Assembly (NCBI GenBank): GCA_021399445.1
Contig: JAJTUQ010000004.1
Span: 3,162,001-3,226,000, forward strand
Source: Xylogone sp. PMI_703
Lineage: Eukaryota > Ascomycota > Leotiomycetes
Direction: 5' to 3'
Length of the DNA stretch: 64,000 nucleotides
The translations under genes were made by a program, and so were the position numbers. Shown in pieces: positions 10,948-23,035 of the stretch (the stretch's first letter is position 1; every line of letters starts with the position of its first letter). Below the pieces are notes generated by a model, which was not told the DNA's origin, did not search any database, and saw only the letters and a list, made by a program, of their open reading frames with translations.

Positions 10948-13900
10948 CTATCTAGCTGTTGTTAGTACATACGATGTAATAGCGCTCATCCTTTCACTCG
11001 TTAACTTGAGGGAGATTCTCAAAAGTTCCTGCGCAACCTCCGAATCAACTTTCTGCAGCTCCTCCCAATGCTCACGATCCAATAACCAAACTTTACAATC
11101 CCTCTCTGCGAGAACCGTTGCCGTCCGATCCGTTTCGGAGAAAAATGGCAATTCACCACAAGTGGTACCTGGAACCATGCTCTCAAAGTATCGACCCTGG
11201 GGTAACTCATAATCGGCTCGGAGGATACCATCTTCTAAGAGATAAAATCCTTTTGCTGGCTCGCCTCTGTGGTAGAGGATAGTGCCCGCAGGAAAGTCCT
11301 TCTTGATAAAGAACGGGACAGCTCGGAACCAGAAATCCTCGTTCTTATCTGTCAACCCTTGAAACGTCTGAAGAATGAGTCGTAGAGGTTCTTTGAAGTT
11401 GTTATATCTTGTCTCCGTGGAACCCTCGTTGAGAGTTAAGGCCACACGATGAAGCTGGTTTCGTCGAGGCGAGCTAAACTGAGTGTCCATTGAATGGAAA
11501 TGCGCTCCATCCTGTTGGCTGGGAATATCCAGGTGAGCAGAAGGTGCATTGCGACTCGTGCGAGCTTCTTTACTTGCATAAAAGGTCTTCAAAAGCTCAT
11601 TCTCGCAACTTTCTAATGCAGAATTGAGCTCAGCGAAGAGTTGCACTTCGCTGCCATCTTGACCTAGACCGACAGCACGGAGACTGGCAGCTAATGGGCC
11701 GTCCGGATTGACCCCACTCATAACCAGAGTAACACCCTTGCGAGCAAATACCCTGTTTAAACGGCTGAAAGCTTCGGCAGCAGAATAGTCGATCCCAGTG
11801 ACATGCCAAAGGTCAAATATCAAGAAGCGTATCGGCCTCTTATGGAAAGCTTCGCCCTCTATCAAAGCCCGAATCCGTTCTTCAACACTGACTATTGTTC
11901 CGAAGAATAGATAGCCCGCCAGCTTCGTAACATGAATTTGAGTACCTACATCACGAAGGAATCGATGTTGCAATGCATTTCTGCGTACGGTCGAACCTGC
12001 GATTTCTCCAGAGTATGAAGCTCGAACGGCTGGTATTCTGGATGTTTGAACAACCAGGGCGACAAATGCAAGTCCAATACCAACGAATATTCCAACGACA
12101 AAGTCGTACGTGCCCATAACTAGTACTATTGCAATCACCTGTAGACATATTAGCTTTGTTTTTATGCTGCACTAAAGCAGTGCGGTTAAGGTATGTAAAC
12201 AAATATACGTACCGTAAGATATTCGAGCATCTTCAGTTTCTTCCTAGGCTCCCACACTGCTTCAAGGAACAATTCAAACCCAAGGACAAAAATCAATACT
12301 CCAACCATCATGACAGGGATATATCCAATAATAACAGGGCCTATGATCAAGACTCCTACGGTAAGTATGGCAAGCATAATGCCAGCTAGACGACTATCGC
12401 CTCCAGTCCGCATGAATAGGACACTATTAGTATAGACTAAATAGTTCTGGATGCTGCCAGCAAATCCAGAGAGCACATTGGATACACCATGAGCGATGAG
12501 CTCTCTGTCAAGATCCAGATTGTCCTCACCAACGTTGAAAGCAAGTGCCGGAACGTTGATTGGGACGTGCAAGACCCCGAAGAAGGTGAGCGCGAACATA
12601 GCAGGAATCGTCTCTGCTAACGCTTCCCAATTAACGAGCTTGAAATCTGCAAATATTTAGGAAAAGTGGTTAGAGCAATACCGGACGTAACTTACCATAT
12701 AATGTATAAAAATACCACCACGGCTCCCCAGCTTCAGGGCCATCGAAGATCCACCCGCTATTCCGAAGCTTGACTGGATCTAGCTGGTCAATCGAAAGCA
12801 CAAAGAAATAGAACACTGCTGGAATCATCAAAATAAACATGGGGAGGTAGTATTTTGACGTAATCTTATGCTGCGACCAGTATAGAATGATCGCAAGAAC
12901 AAAAGGTATAAGCCACAGGGGCAGCGTATTAGGTTCAACCATCTTCTTTAGCGTGGGAATGTCGTAGTTCAAGTTTCCATCCAGACGGGCGGTAACTTCG
13001 AAGCCAGTAGCTACGAGGAACCATCCAACACCACCAATACAGCCGATGAGTATGTGTCTCGGAATGAAACCAACAATGTAACCAAAACCGCAGGAGCCCA
13101 TAAGGAAGAATACGATGCCAGTGATGACGGAACTGATGGCGTAGGAGGTGATCGTCGTGGCAATGACGGCTTGAGGGTTATCTTCACCCACCTTAGCCAT
13201 AATTAAGAAGGCCATTTTGTGAAAGAATGGCACCACTTCGATCATTTCAGACCCAATCCCCCCTCTGAATATGCTGCCTCCACACGAATAGACCAGCTGA
13301 GAGACGATACAGCTTACATAGAACATGGATATCCCAGCTGCACCGAGCTTCTCAAAAATCGGCTGCCCGAGAGGAAATAAGATCATGCCGTATGACAAGG
13401 CGTCCAAGATGTTCAGTAAAAGCCCCAATACGACGGCAGGAAGATACCCCACGGGTGTAATAACAGCGCTGTGCCATATTTTCTTGCGATCCCACCTCTT
13501 TGGATGAGTTGCTAGCTGTAAAAAGTATGCTCCTTGGTGCTTTGGCCATGATACTATATCGCGCAGATTCGGCCAGGGTATTCTTCGTCTAACTTCCTGG
13601 CGTTCGAGATCTTGGTCGCCTCTGATCCAATCTGGGTGTGTCTCATCGCTAGTGTCTTTACCTATCAACGGTGTAGTCTCGGACGGTTCAGGGGGCTCTA
13701 CTGAGATGCCAACGGGAGAAATGCTAGAATGCGCTTTCCCAGGCACCAAGACATCATCAGACGCATGTCTTTGTCCTTTACTAGAGGCATCCTCCTCGGG
13801 AGTCTGTTCTTCGTTGAATGTTGGCTGCTGAGACAGCGGTGGAGAGCGTCTCAGCATATCCGCTATGACGGAGGTGCCCGGCGACCTATCAAGCGGAAGC

Positions 13901-14482
13901 CCATTTTCATTTTCGGGGGACACAGGCTCCGAGACTTCATGTATTGTATCGCGCCATGGCTCGTCAGAGTCTCCATTGGAATTTGTATCGCTGTCGGCAA
14001 GGGAAGCAAACGAGGAGGCCATATGATGCTGGTGTGGCCGTGAGTGGAGGGAGGGAGAGGTGCTGTGATTCGAATGCTTATCCGACAATGCATAGATTGC
14101 CAGATCCGCTGTGTCTTCCCTCACACTCTTTGGACTTCGCAGGCTGCTTGAAGCTACTGGAGAAATTCAAAGTTAGAAAGTTTGTTGCCAATTGGTGTGC
14201 TATGACATAACCGTATTTCTTACCTTGAGGTGTCTGATTTATCAGATGCAACGAGGATCTCGTCGGCTCTCTCTGACCAGAAGCTACAGAGGGGTGTAGC
14301 AATGGACTGGAGAAGCTCTGGCGACCTCGAAAGGAGCCGTTGATGGATTCTGGAGCTTCATTGGAAGGCCTGCGTTGAGAATCGAACGATCCTGGGATGC
14401 TCCTGGGGCTGGAACGGGACTGGTTAGAAGCAGCTCGAGGCTGACGATTGGCAGCACCAAGGCCTGGAGAAGGTAGAGACAT
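10948..14482 (-). CDS. SulP-family transporter with STAS and cyclic nucleotide-binding domains (Vsb1/YGR125W type)
   Basis: Minus-strand exons 14482-14224, 14156-12696, 12646-12213 and 12138-10948 give 1114 residues. The introns are 67, 49 and 74 nt, with a CTAAC branch site visible in the first. Residues 1-290 are Ser/Pro-rich and cytosolic, including [18 protein letters not shown] SulP membrane core of about a dozen hydrophobic helices spans roughly 305-770. A STAS domain follows near 775-900 ([17 protein letters not shown]...[16 protein letters not shown]), and a cyclic nucleotide-binding fold near 985-1085 ([39 protein letters not shown]). This exact order defines the yeast YGR125W/Vsb1 family, reported to act in vacuolar basic amino acid storage. 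Sulfate transport should therefore not be assumed. The conserved Arg of the phosphate-binding cassette (RTAT) is present, so cNMP binding is possible. Confidence 0.92.
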
Positions 14483-16526
14483 TGTATCAGTGACTTGTCT
14501 CTGACTTCAGCCTTCACCAGCAAAGGTGACTGCAAAAGCTGTCTTTCTGTCCTCGGTTCTCTTGGGTTCCTCCCGGCCTTCTGGGCGCGCAGGAGCTTGT
14601 AAGTAGATAAGGCGCAAGACCTCGAAAAAAAGTCACCTTGCGAGCGAGCGATGGGGACAATGACGAACAACCAATGGCGATCGTGGCCAGGGGAATGCTT
14701 GATGCAGCCGAGCAGCCCGTGCAGTCGCAGTCGCAGTTTTTGCTGCGGGGGCGTCCTGCTTCGGTTTTTTTTTCACGCGGGTTTCCTGCTTTTTGGCTGA
14801 TACAGGGTCAGTCGGCCGCTCCAGCCTTGCCACATAGAATCCCTCTTGACAGAGAATCAGGAATCTTGTCTCGTGCTTGCGTGGACGTTTCTTTCCCCTA
14901 TCAGACACAAGGGAAGAAGATAACCATCTTCATCGCTCGATTGGAGCTTCTCTCCCGTCCTTACGTACTGGCTGTTGTGTAAAAGTACTGTTCTTTTACC
15001 AACTGACTGGGGAGCTTCCTCGGTACAGGCATTGGCGAATTGACGTCCGGTGGCTTTCACTACCCATCGCTCCCATGCAGTTCCCAAGACCGCCGCACCA
15101 CGGTTCGATCGGATTGCCGAAAGCGATCTCTTGCATTCCCATTTAGATGATGGCGTCCAGAACCTCTCCGGGCGAGCTCGATCGCGATCAGTCAAATAAG
15201 GGGCTAAATCTGGGAGTACAGCAGTACAGGAGCGCAGGAGCACTGTACACAGAAAAGGTACGGCCGCGTGGAGGCGGTATGGAGGAAGCGTATCAAGTCC
15301 CAGAGTTGGTCCACGCGGTAACTTGCCTCTCTGCTACTGTGTAAATGCTGACAACAGCAGAAGCCTCTGCTTTCACCGCGTGCGCAGAGCACAGTCGTGG
15401 TCACGATCCACTGCCAAAATTTCCATTTGGTTGCGCGGTAAACCCCAGTTGAACAATCTCACCAGATCTCGCAATTCCCTTGTGCATCGAGGCAATTCCA
15501 TGGGCTTCGCGCTCCACTGCGCTGGCTGTATGATACGCTGTAACACGCTCTACTACGCTACAAAGTTTGTGGCAGCATTGCGTCATCTCACGAAGACCTC
15601 AGCAGCATCTGGTCTGTACAGGTACACCACAATACAATACAACTCAAAATAATCCAATGATGTGTGAAAAGCGCAGGTATCTTATCAGTTCATCTGCATA
15701 GACAACTGCTCCTAAGAGAACTAGGAGGTCGAGGAGGTCTAGCCCAGCGGGAGAGGACGAGACTCCGTCGCCGGAGCCAAATGGTGCTGAAGCCGGCCCC
15801 GTGCGCTATTGACTTGGTGCTGGAACCCCGCTCTGATGGCTCCCCTGGCCCTCCGTGCCCTCGCAATGCTACACCACAGTGGCGCCCACGGTGGACAGAC
15901 CGACAGTATGCCCCGCCCACCGCCTGAACTGAAAATTTAGCAGATCAGCTACACCAGTACCGTTGTATCGACCAGCAGACGAAACACATGTGCCTTGCGA
16001 AAATTTCCTTTGCTTCACATGATTGATACTCTACTACCGTATTCAGGTATACGACATCCTGGGATACTTTAGTAGCACCATACAATCTGAGGAATTCTCC
16101 GACACGCCAGATGGGCTCTCAGGGGCACAGTGCATGTGCCTTCCACGCTGCTTCTCTCAGCTAGTACAGGCATTTTTTCCTAGTCTCTCCTGCCATTGTT
16201 CCCGCTTGGCTCTCCTGATCGCAATGTAACGACGGAGACACAGGTCCCGCCTAACTCTCACTCTACGTTCTGGATAATAGGTCAACCCCGCCTCTTGATC
16301 TGGGGAAGATCCATCCCGTACCCGGCGTACCAGACATCGCCGCTGCCGGTAGGTCTGCTTGAGGTACATCCTTCAGTGTATCTCGCACTACTCCTGAGCG
16401 CTACTGGCCCCAAGTGCAACCTCTCTTCTCTGTTCCTTGTTCCCCGACGGAATTCAACCCTCATGCTCTCCTGAGGAGCACCTCTCCTACGCTACTGTAA
16501 TCCATGCTACTTGGCTGAACTCGAGA
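14483..16526. other. Intergenic region upstream of the SulP gene
   Basis: About 2 kb with no gene I can support. Open frames of up to ~130 codons occur on both strands, but with no recognisable motif or splice logic. It includes the long leader or promoter of the SulP gene and the 3' end of PSF1. Confidence 0.6.
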
Positions 16527-17362
16527 TCAGGTGAGCTTTTGCAGGTACCCCTGGGCAATGAGCCGTTCCACATCACCCTGACGAACATACAATTGCGAGT
16601 CCTTGGTGAGATTGATAGCACTAGTATATCTCCATCAGCTGTCAATTGTATCACAAGGGTGCCGAGATTCCGGACAATGAATGGAGAACGCAGGCACACT
16701 TACCCATACTCCGTCTGAATTTCCCCCGCATCCTTCAAAACCCTCACGTCAATAAACAAATCCCTTGGTGGCTCCAAACTCCCCGTAAGATCAATATCCG
16801 TCCACTGCCCCTTGTAGGCAGCGAGTAAATCACTGTACTGTCTAACATACTCCTCTTCCTCAGGACTCAAACTACTACTTCCCCCATCCGCGCTCCCCAG
16901 ATCTGTACTCGGACCACCCTGCTGTGACTGCTGCTGCTGCATCGCCAGCTCCAGCACGTCTGTTCCCTTCCAGATCATCTCCTCTAGCTTATCGGTGCGA
17001 GTGCGATGGTACGCCAGGAGACAGCGCTTATTGCGACGCATGCAGAGGTGGTCAACGAGGAGGGTGCAGGCCATGGCTGGGTCGGCGGAGGGATCAAAGG
17101 AGCCGTTGTAGGACTGGAGGAGGCTGGTGACGTCCTTGTCGAGCTCGCGAACTTCACGGGTGACGGCGCGGACCATTTCGGTTTGGTAAGGTGGGAGATG
17201 TTCGAGTTTCTGGGTCCGTTTTGCATGTTGGACCTATATGGTGGGTTGTCTGTGTGAGTATATGCATGTCTCTGTTGTGTTGTGATATGTAGAAAGTTGG
17301 AGCTTTTTGTCTGGAATGTGGGGGGGGAAGTTTACAAGCTTGTTTCCTAGATCTCCATACAT
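16527..17362 (-). CDS. PSF1: GINS complex subunit Psf1, DNA replication
   Basis: Minus-strand exons 17362-17336, 17233-16704 and 16620-16527 give 216 residues, close to the usual Psf1 length. The first exon is only 27 nt and encodes MYGDLGNKL, the conserved Psf1 N-terminus. Exon 2 continues VQHAKRTQKLEHLPPYQTEM, then the helical A domain with LLVDHLCMRRNKRCLLAYHR. The short last exon encodes the B domain tail (NLTKDSQLYVRQGDVERL...GYLQKLT). Psf1 assembles with Sld5, Psf2 and Psf3 into GINS, part of the Cdc45-MCM-GINS helicase needed for replication initiation and fork progression in the nucleus. The A-domain linker carries a low-complexity insert of Gln, Gly and Ser. The tiny first exon is easily missed by automatic prediction. 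Confidence 0.95.
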
Positions 17363-18447
17363 CGTTCCCAAATGCTGTTGAATAAAAATTCGGTATGTAT
17401 ATATCCTCTTTCTCCAATGTATTCTCACGAGTCTGTGCTTTGTTCTTTTCTTTTCCTTTTTTTTTTTGGCAAAATTCAATCCTTTTCCCTTTACCTCACT
17501 TCAACTTTGTCGTTCGGTTTCACCACCCGAAGGAATTCAAGTACGGTGACACAGGGCTGAGCGAACAAAGAAGGTTTGCGGCTACGCGAGAAACTAACTT
17601 GTGACGCGACGCGTTTTCTAGAAATAGAAAAGTCCCGGCAGTGGTAGCGGTAGACAATGACGGGAAAAGCATGGCGACCGTAATTAAGTTAATCCATCTC
17701 CCCTGGCTCGAGCCCGGCTTTCAAAGGGCGAGGCTGGAGGGGTCCTTTTCCTCTCGGACTTACGTAATACCATCCCAATTTTGATCCACCAAACATTATT
17801 TCAACGACATTTGGTCAAGGGTCCGACTAGTCAGATCTCTTTCTTACTTAGCTCGGGTTTCGTTATTTGTGGTGTTGCTTTGCGGGCTTTGAATGGAGCT
17901 TGAATGCAATCATAATCGTCAGTTGAGGTTATTCTATAGAGAACGGACTCGAGCAAAGTTTCGTAGGTGATGACACTTAATCAATCCTCTACACCAGGTA
18001 AAGGCTGCATACAAATTAGGGGCGTCAAGATACCAATTTGCAGCATGCACAAGCAAAAAACAAAAGGAGATGAAACTCTCAGCCTAATCAAACAATTAAC
18101 TGATCTATCACATATCACACGCAGGTTAACCTCCAGCCACTAATCCAACCATCTATCCACAATAGGAAACAGCAGACCTCCTGTCTGCGCCAACCAATAC
18201 TAAAGAGAAAAATCCCACATGGTATCGTCAGTGCTATGAGTACCAAAAAAACATCCAAGGGAAAATTCGATATTTAACATTGCCAACACCGCGTTGTTAC
18301 TTTAAAGAAAAACAGATGCATCTATGTTTCCCAGTGGAACCACTCTAATTAACCCTCTCCCCAACACCGCAATGCAAAATACTGTCTAAAAGGGACAACC
18401 CGGTTACTCATGACGTCGTGAAACAATACGCTCTGTTGGCGTCTTCA
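17363..18447. other. Intergenic region between PSF1 and the HMG-box gene
   Basis: No gene seen. Contains the PSF1 promoter (T-rich around 17450-17480) and the 3' UTR region of the HMG-box gene. Confidence 0.6.
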
Positions 18448-20051
18448 TCATGGTTCGCTGAGGTACCTTTGGAGCTCCCTCGCTCCTTCCGCAGACTCAA
18501 CGCCCCAGACTTCTTCGTGGAGATGTGGATCTTGAAAATGCGTCGTGTCCATGGACTCACCATCAAAGTACACTGGCGCATCATACAAAGCTGGGTCCAT
18601 CCCGTACTGCCTGTACCAGTGTCGACCTTCCTCCTGAAGACCATCATAGTACAGGCCATCTACTGGAGAGGTGGGATTAAAATCTCCAAGGTGGTTCTGC
18701 TGCACCAGCGATGGGTCAATTGATTGATTGGCTTCTCCAGATGGCTGCATTATGTCATAGTCTTGACCTCCAGGAAGTCCGAGGTAATCCATCCCGGTTG
18801 CTAGTTGCATCTCAGATCCTGATGGTCCAGTTGGGCCAGCAGCGCGTCGGATGATAACATCTTCATAGGAGGGGTGAGTAGGGTTTCTATGGATGACCTG
18901 TTGGTAATATTGACCACGCTCTAGCTCAGACTCATTGTAAGGCGTTGGGTATGGCTGGCCTGGATATATATCCTCGTATCTGGATGACCTGTCTGACTTC
19001 TGGCTCGGAGGTATCGAATCAACTCGAAAGTCAGGGAAGGTAGATGCCTCTCTGGAATATGGTGTGTGTGAGGAAGATGTAGGGGTATAGCTTGAATTTG
19101 TCTTTTGCCTCACGCTCCTGCCACCTTCAATATCATCATCAGACGCTTCTGAGCCATCTTCAACGGCTTTGCGTCTCGTCGTCTTCTCATTTACCGTTTT
19201 CGAAGGAGAAAACTTATACTCCGGATGTGCAAGCTGGTGATTTTCTCGTTCCACCCTTGCCCACTCATGGAATCGCTCTTTGACTTCCTCTGATTCTAGG
19301 ACCCAGCTCTCAGCGCACATTTTTGAAATTGTCTGATGATTGTTTTCAGAGCAGAGAGTTTTATAGGCCTTGCGGTACAACATAAAACAGTTCATTGGAC
19401 GCTTCACCTTTCCAGGGTTCTTTCCGGTTTCTATTTCTCGAAGTCTTATGGCGACTGGTCGGTTGACCCATGTCTCCATCTCTGCTATGATAGATTGCTC
19501 TCTTCCTTTGGCCATTTCACTGTATGGTGCTTCAAGTCTTACACCATCTTTCTCGGCCTTGCTCCTGTTTTTTGGTGTCTTCCTTGGCTTGGTTGTTTTT
19601 GCTCGTGTTGAAGCCCTGGAATGGCTTGTCTCAGGTCTCTGAGGCGGCAAATCGCCCCGCATACCTTCATTGGGAGGCAGCATTGGCGAATCAACAGGAG
19701 GTGTGCTGTATTGATGGGTTGAATTTGGAGGGCCTGCTCTGAAGCCATCCTACAACTTTATAAGCATTTGTTTAACAGTTATCAGAGATATGGACTTACA
19801 TATTGGACATCTAGTCCTGAATCATGATACTGGTGTTGTTGGTAAAACCTGGGTGGCTGAGTATACTGTGGATATGGCATGGCATGCTGAGGCATTGGTG
19901 AGTTATAGGCTGAATGTAGGTGCACCGCTTCATCTGTCATATACTGCTCTCTTGGAACAGGGATAGGAACATTGGTACCGTGCTCAGCAAGGTGCTGCAT
20001 ACCAGGATGGTAAAGGTTGCTTTGGTGCGGAGGGAGCGGAGAATGCGTCAT
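18448..20051 (-). CDS. HMG-box transcription factor, MATA-HMG type
   Basis: Minus-strand exons 20051-19800 and 19749-18448 give 517 residues, with one 50-nt phase-0 intron. Residues 1-110 are His/Pro/Gln/Tyr-rich. A Lys/Arg stretch (TTKPRKTPKNRSK-like) precedes the HMG box at about 199-268. The box contains VKRPMNCFMLYRKAYK, ESWVLESEEVKERFHEWA, ENHQLAHPEYKFSPSK. The RPMNCFMLYRKA and HPEYKFSPSK signatures place it with sequence-specific, MATA-type HMG boxes rather than HMGB proteins. The C-terminal ~240 residues are disordered and rich in Ser, Tyr, Pro and acidic residues. In filamentous ascomycetes such proteins include Ste11/FMF-1-like regulators of mating-type and pheromone genes; that assignment here is an inference. 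It is not itself next to a mating-type idiomorph. Nearly 3 kb of gene-free DNA lies upstream. Confidence 0.88.
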
Positions 20052-23035
20052 CTTTGAGATTGCAGTACCAAACGGAATGAAAGGGTAAAGAAGTGGAGGT
20101 GGTCTCTTCGATTGAATCGAAGGATATCCTCTCTATGTATTAGCGACCAAACTGTGTTTGATACCCTCAAAGCTGGGAATATGGTCAGCTACTGGATAGG
20201 CGCAAGTGTTTCAGAAGACCGCTGTGTGGGATCCAGGATGTGCGATGACTGCTGATGACGCGCACTAGAAAAATCCAGAAATGATCCGTAGAAGCAAACG
20301 TTTCTTGGAAATTTCGATGAACGTTCTGGATGGAATGGTGAATGACAATAACTTATTTGGAAATCTAGGGGTATTTTTAGGCTGTGCCCTCTGTTTTGAA
20401 CCAGGTGGGAGAGGCGATCCGTTTCCTTGTGGGTCGCGCAGGACGGCAGCGAAATGTCTTGGACGAACGTCTCGCAAGAAACCGTTCTGCAGCACCGTTC
20501 GTTCTGTCTCCTGGAACCGTGCTTCTAGACCACAGTTATTGGAAACTGAGGTGTAAGTCCACAGAGGGTGATGCGTAATGAGCGTCCAGAGTATCCTAAC
20601 CAAACCACGCGTGATCTTCACCTTTGCGAATATGATATCAGGACAAAAGTAAAGGATGAATTATAGCAGAATCCTGGATGGTGGCAGCGAGAGGTATGCT
20701 TGTCCCTTGTGCATGCAGATATGTCAAGGAGATGGAGCTGACTTAAAGCGTTTGGGGAAGTAGAGCCTCAGGATAGTTGTGCAGTCCTGCAAAGAGGGAG
20801 AGGGGAGCTAGGACTGCCGCTCTATTCGTTTGAAGTGATTCTTCAGTCCAAATTTAGGCAAAGAGGGGGCTAGGCGCAAAGAAGCTTCTTCTGGAACCAA
20901 ATCAAAGCAGCTTTCATAACTCCAGCAGGCTCTTTGTGTTTCGGTGCTTATTTATAAACATGTCTAAATCCCACAACTCATGCGGGGAGAACAACCTTCT
21001 TTTACAACAACCCAGAGGCATTCCCCCCAACCACGATGATTGGGAGCCTGTTGAAGTGGATCTGCCCACCCATCTGCGACTCGGGTAAATCAGAACGGTT
21101 GACACTGGCTCTTGTGGAAAGCATAATCCTGATACAGTACAAACAACCTAACTGGATCCCAAAATGGCATCTCGCCCCCTGCTTGGCCCTAGCTAGGAGA
21201 GGCTTCCCGGTACATCATGAGCAGACGTTGCGCTAGCAAGGGACCTCTGGGCTGTTTCGCGGCTTTGCCCTCAGACACACACGCACTATGCCACGAACGG
21301 ATCTGAACAGATGGGCTCCAGGCACTAAGGATAGACCACCACAGCCACCGCCCTACATACAAGACTGCGTGTCTGCTCAATGCGGCAAAGACGACAGCAA
21401 AGGTACCGGCTCAAGCCACGTCGAGTGGTCCCTCTGACGCCACCAACATGCGCCTGGTTGCAGTGATGGTCATGGCAATTGGGCACTAGGATGGGATGGA
21501 ATTGACGTGCCTTGCGTCCTGCGGCATGCTGCATGGTGATTCTCGCACGGCGATACAGCACGAAGCTGACCCAAGCGGAACCCGGCATAAGCTAAACCGA
21601 TATTCACTCCATCGCTGCACCACGGCTTCGGTAGCCAATGCTGCCCCGTCCAAGGGGGCTGGCCATGAGCTTCGTACCCCCAAGCTCACACCGGAGATAA
21701 AGTGACGTTCGCAAGATGAGATGGCCATGGGCAGAGGACGAAATACGTGACAGGTCATAAAAACCAGCAGTTGCTGCACGACAACGCGCATAGAATCCAC
21801 CAAGATCATGCAGAGAAGTTGCTATCACTATCAGAGTCTCAGAAAGATCATAAGTGCACCATATCTCTTCACTTGCACACTCCTCTACCCCTCTTTCCAA
21901 CATCTCTATTGAGCATCTGGCCCATTACTGGATGCATTGCGGACGCCAATCTGATCATCCCTTGGGTATTAGATGAGAGTTCCTGAGGTGTGATGGAGCA
22001 AGGGAGGCGGCATTTCGCTCCATGGTCCCAACAGCCCAAGTTCCCTCCCGTTACACTGAAACCGTTCCATCTATTGGGCTCAACCAATCCAGCTCGCGCA
22101 AGAAGAGGCTCAACTTTCTAAAGCAGCAGCACGGCTATCCTGGTCATGACCTGGATCTTCTCAATCAAGCCTGGACGGTCCCGAAAACTCTACCCCAGAC
22201 ATTCGAGCCCCTGTCTCGCACTGACCGCCTCGTTCGGAGTTGCCAGGGATGGGAGCGAGCGATGCTCGTAAAATACCTCAGCTACTGTAGTACCGTCAAT
22301 CCTTTAGATCGCCAACGCAGTGAGGTGGGCAATGGGGATTTCTAATATAAGACGTCGAGTTTGCAAGTTATGAGGGCAACACAAACTTGTTCAGCAGCCA
22401 TGGAGCGCACCAAAAGTCGCTAGAGACAGCCTCACGCCAGATCAAACAGACAGCTGGACTCAGCAACAAAGAGATACTCAGAAACTTCACTTCAACATGC
22501 GTGCAAAAAGGGCCGATGAAGATGGAATCCTTCTTCCTACAAGTCACTCACAATCACTCATTAGAGTCCTGCGTTCCAGAGCACTGGTGATGGGATGCAC
22601 TTGGTAATCGCACGTGATTATTTAAGGTGTGGCACTAAAAACTATGGTGATGTTACACGGCTGGATGATCCTCGTTATGGATGGTTTATGATTTCCCCCC
22701 CTTGCGCCAAAAAATAATAACCCTAATCTCTATGGTTCAATGTTGCCCCGAAAGCGATGCAACCAATCGTGCAAACGAAACCCCCATGCAAGCCTCCATG
22801 CGAATTATCAACCCAACCAACCACCACGCCAAAAAGGTGGTCCAAATTCCCTAAACCTAATCATATGCAAAAGAAGTAATAATCAACCACCCCCCCTTCC
22901 GATCTGGGGACTCAAAAGACCTTCTAGAAGACTAGCCACGGCCTTCTAGCGCCCTGTTCCATGCACCTTGCGCTAAATGTAGGGGGTGCACGGGCGATTT
23001 GCCAGCCTGCCAGGTGCTGTGCCACGAGGACAATA
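20052..23035. other. Long gene-free region upstream of the HMG-box gene
   Basis: About 3 kb without a supported gene, the largest such gap with the 48-51 kb interval. Scattered open frames up to ~120 codons show no motif. It is expected to hold the HMG-box gene promoter and leader, and the 3' UTR of the PHD gene at its right end. No transposon ends, long repeats or tRNA boxes were recognised. Confidence 0.55.

Noticed and set aside
15100..15115. tRNA B-box-like GGTTCGATC
   Set aside because: No matching A box or cloverleaf nearby.
22022..22345. 107-codon ATG frame upstream of the HMG-box gene
   Set aside because: No motif, no splice partner, opposite strand to the neighbouring genes; within chance length for this GC content.
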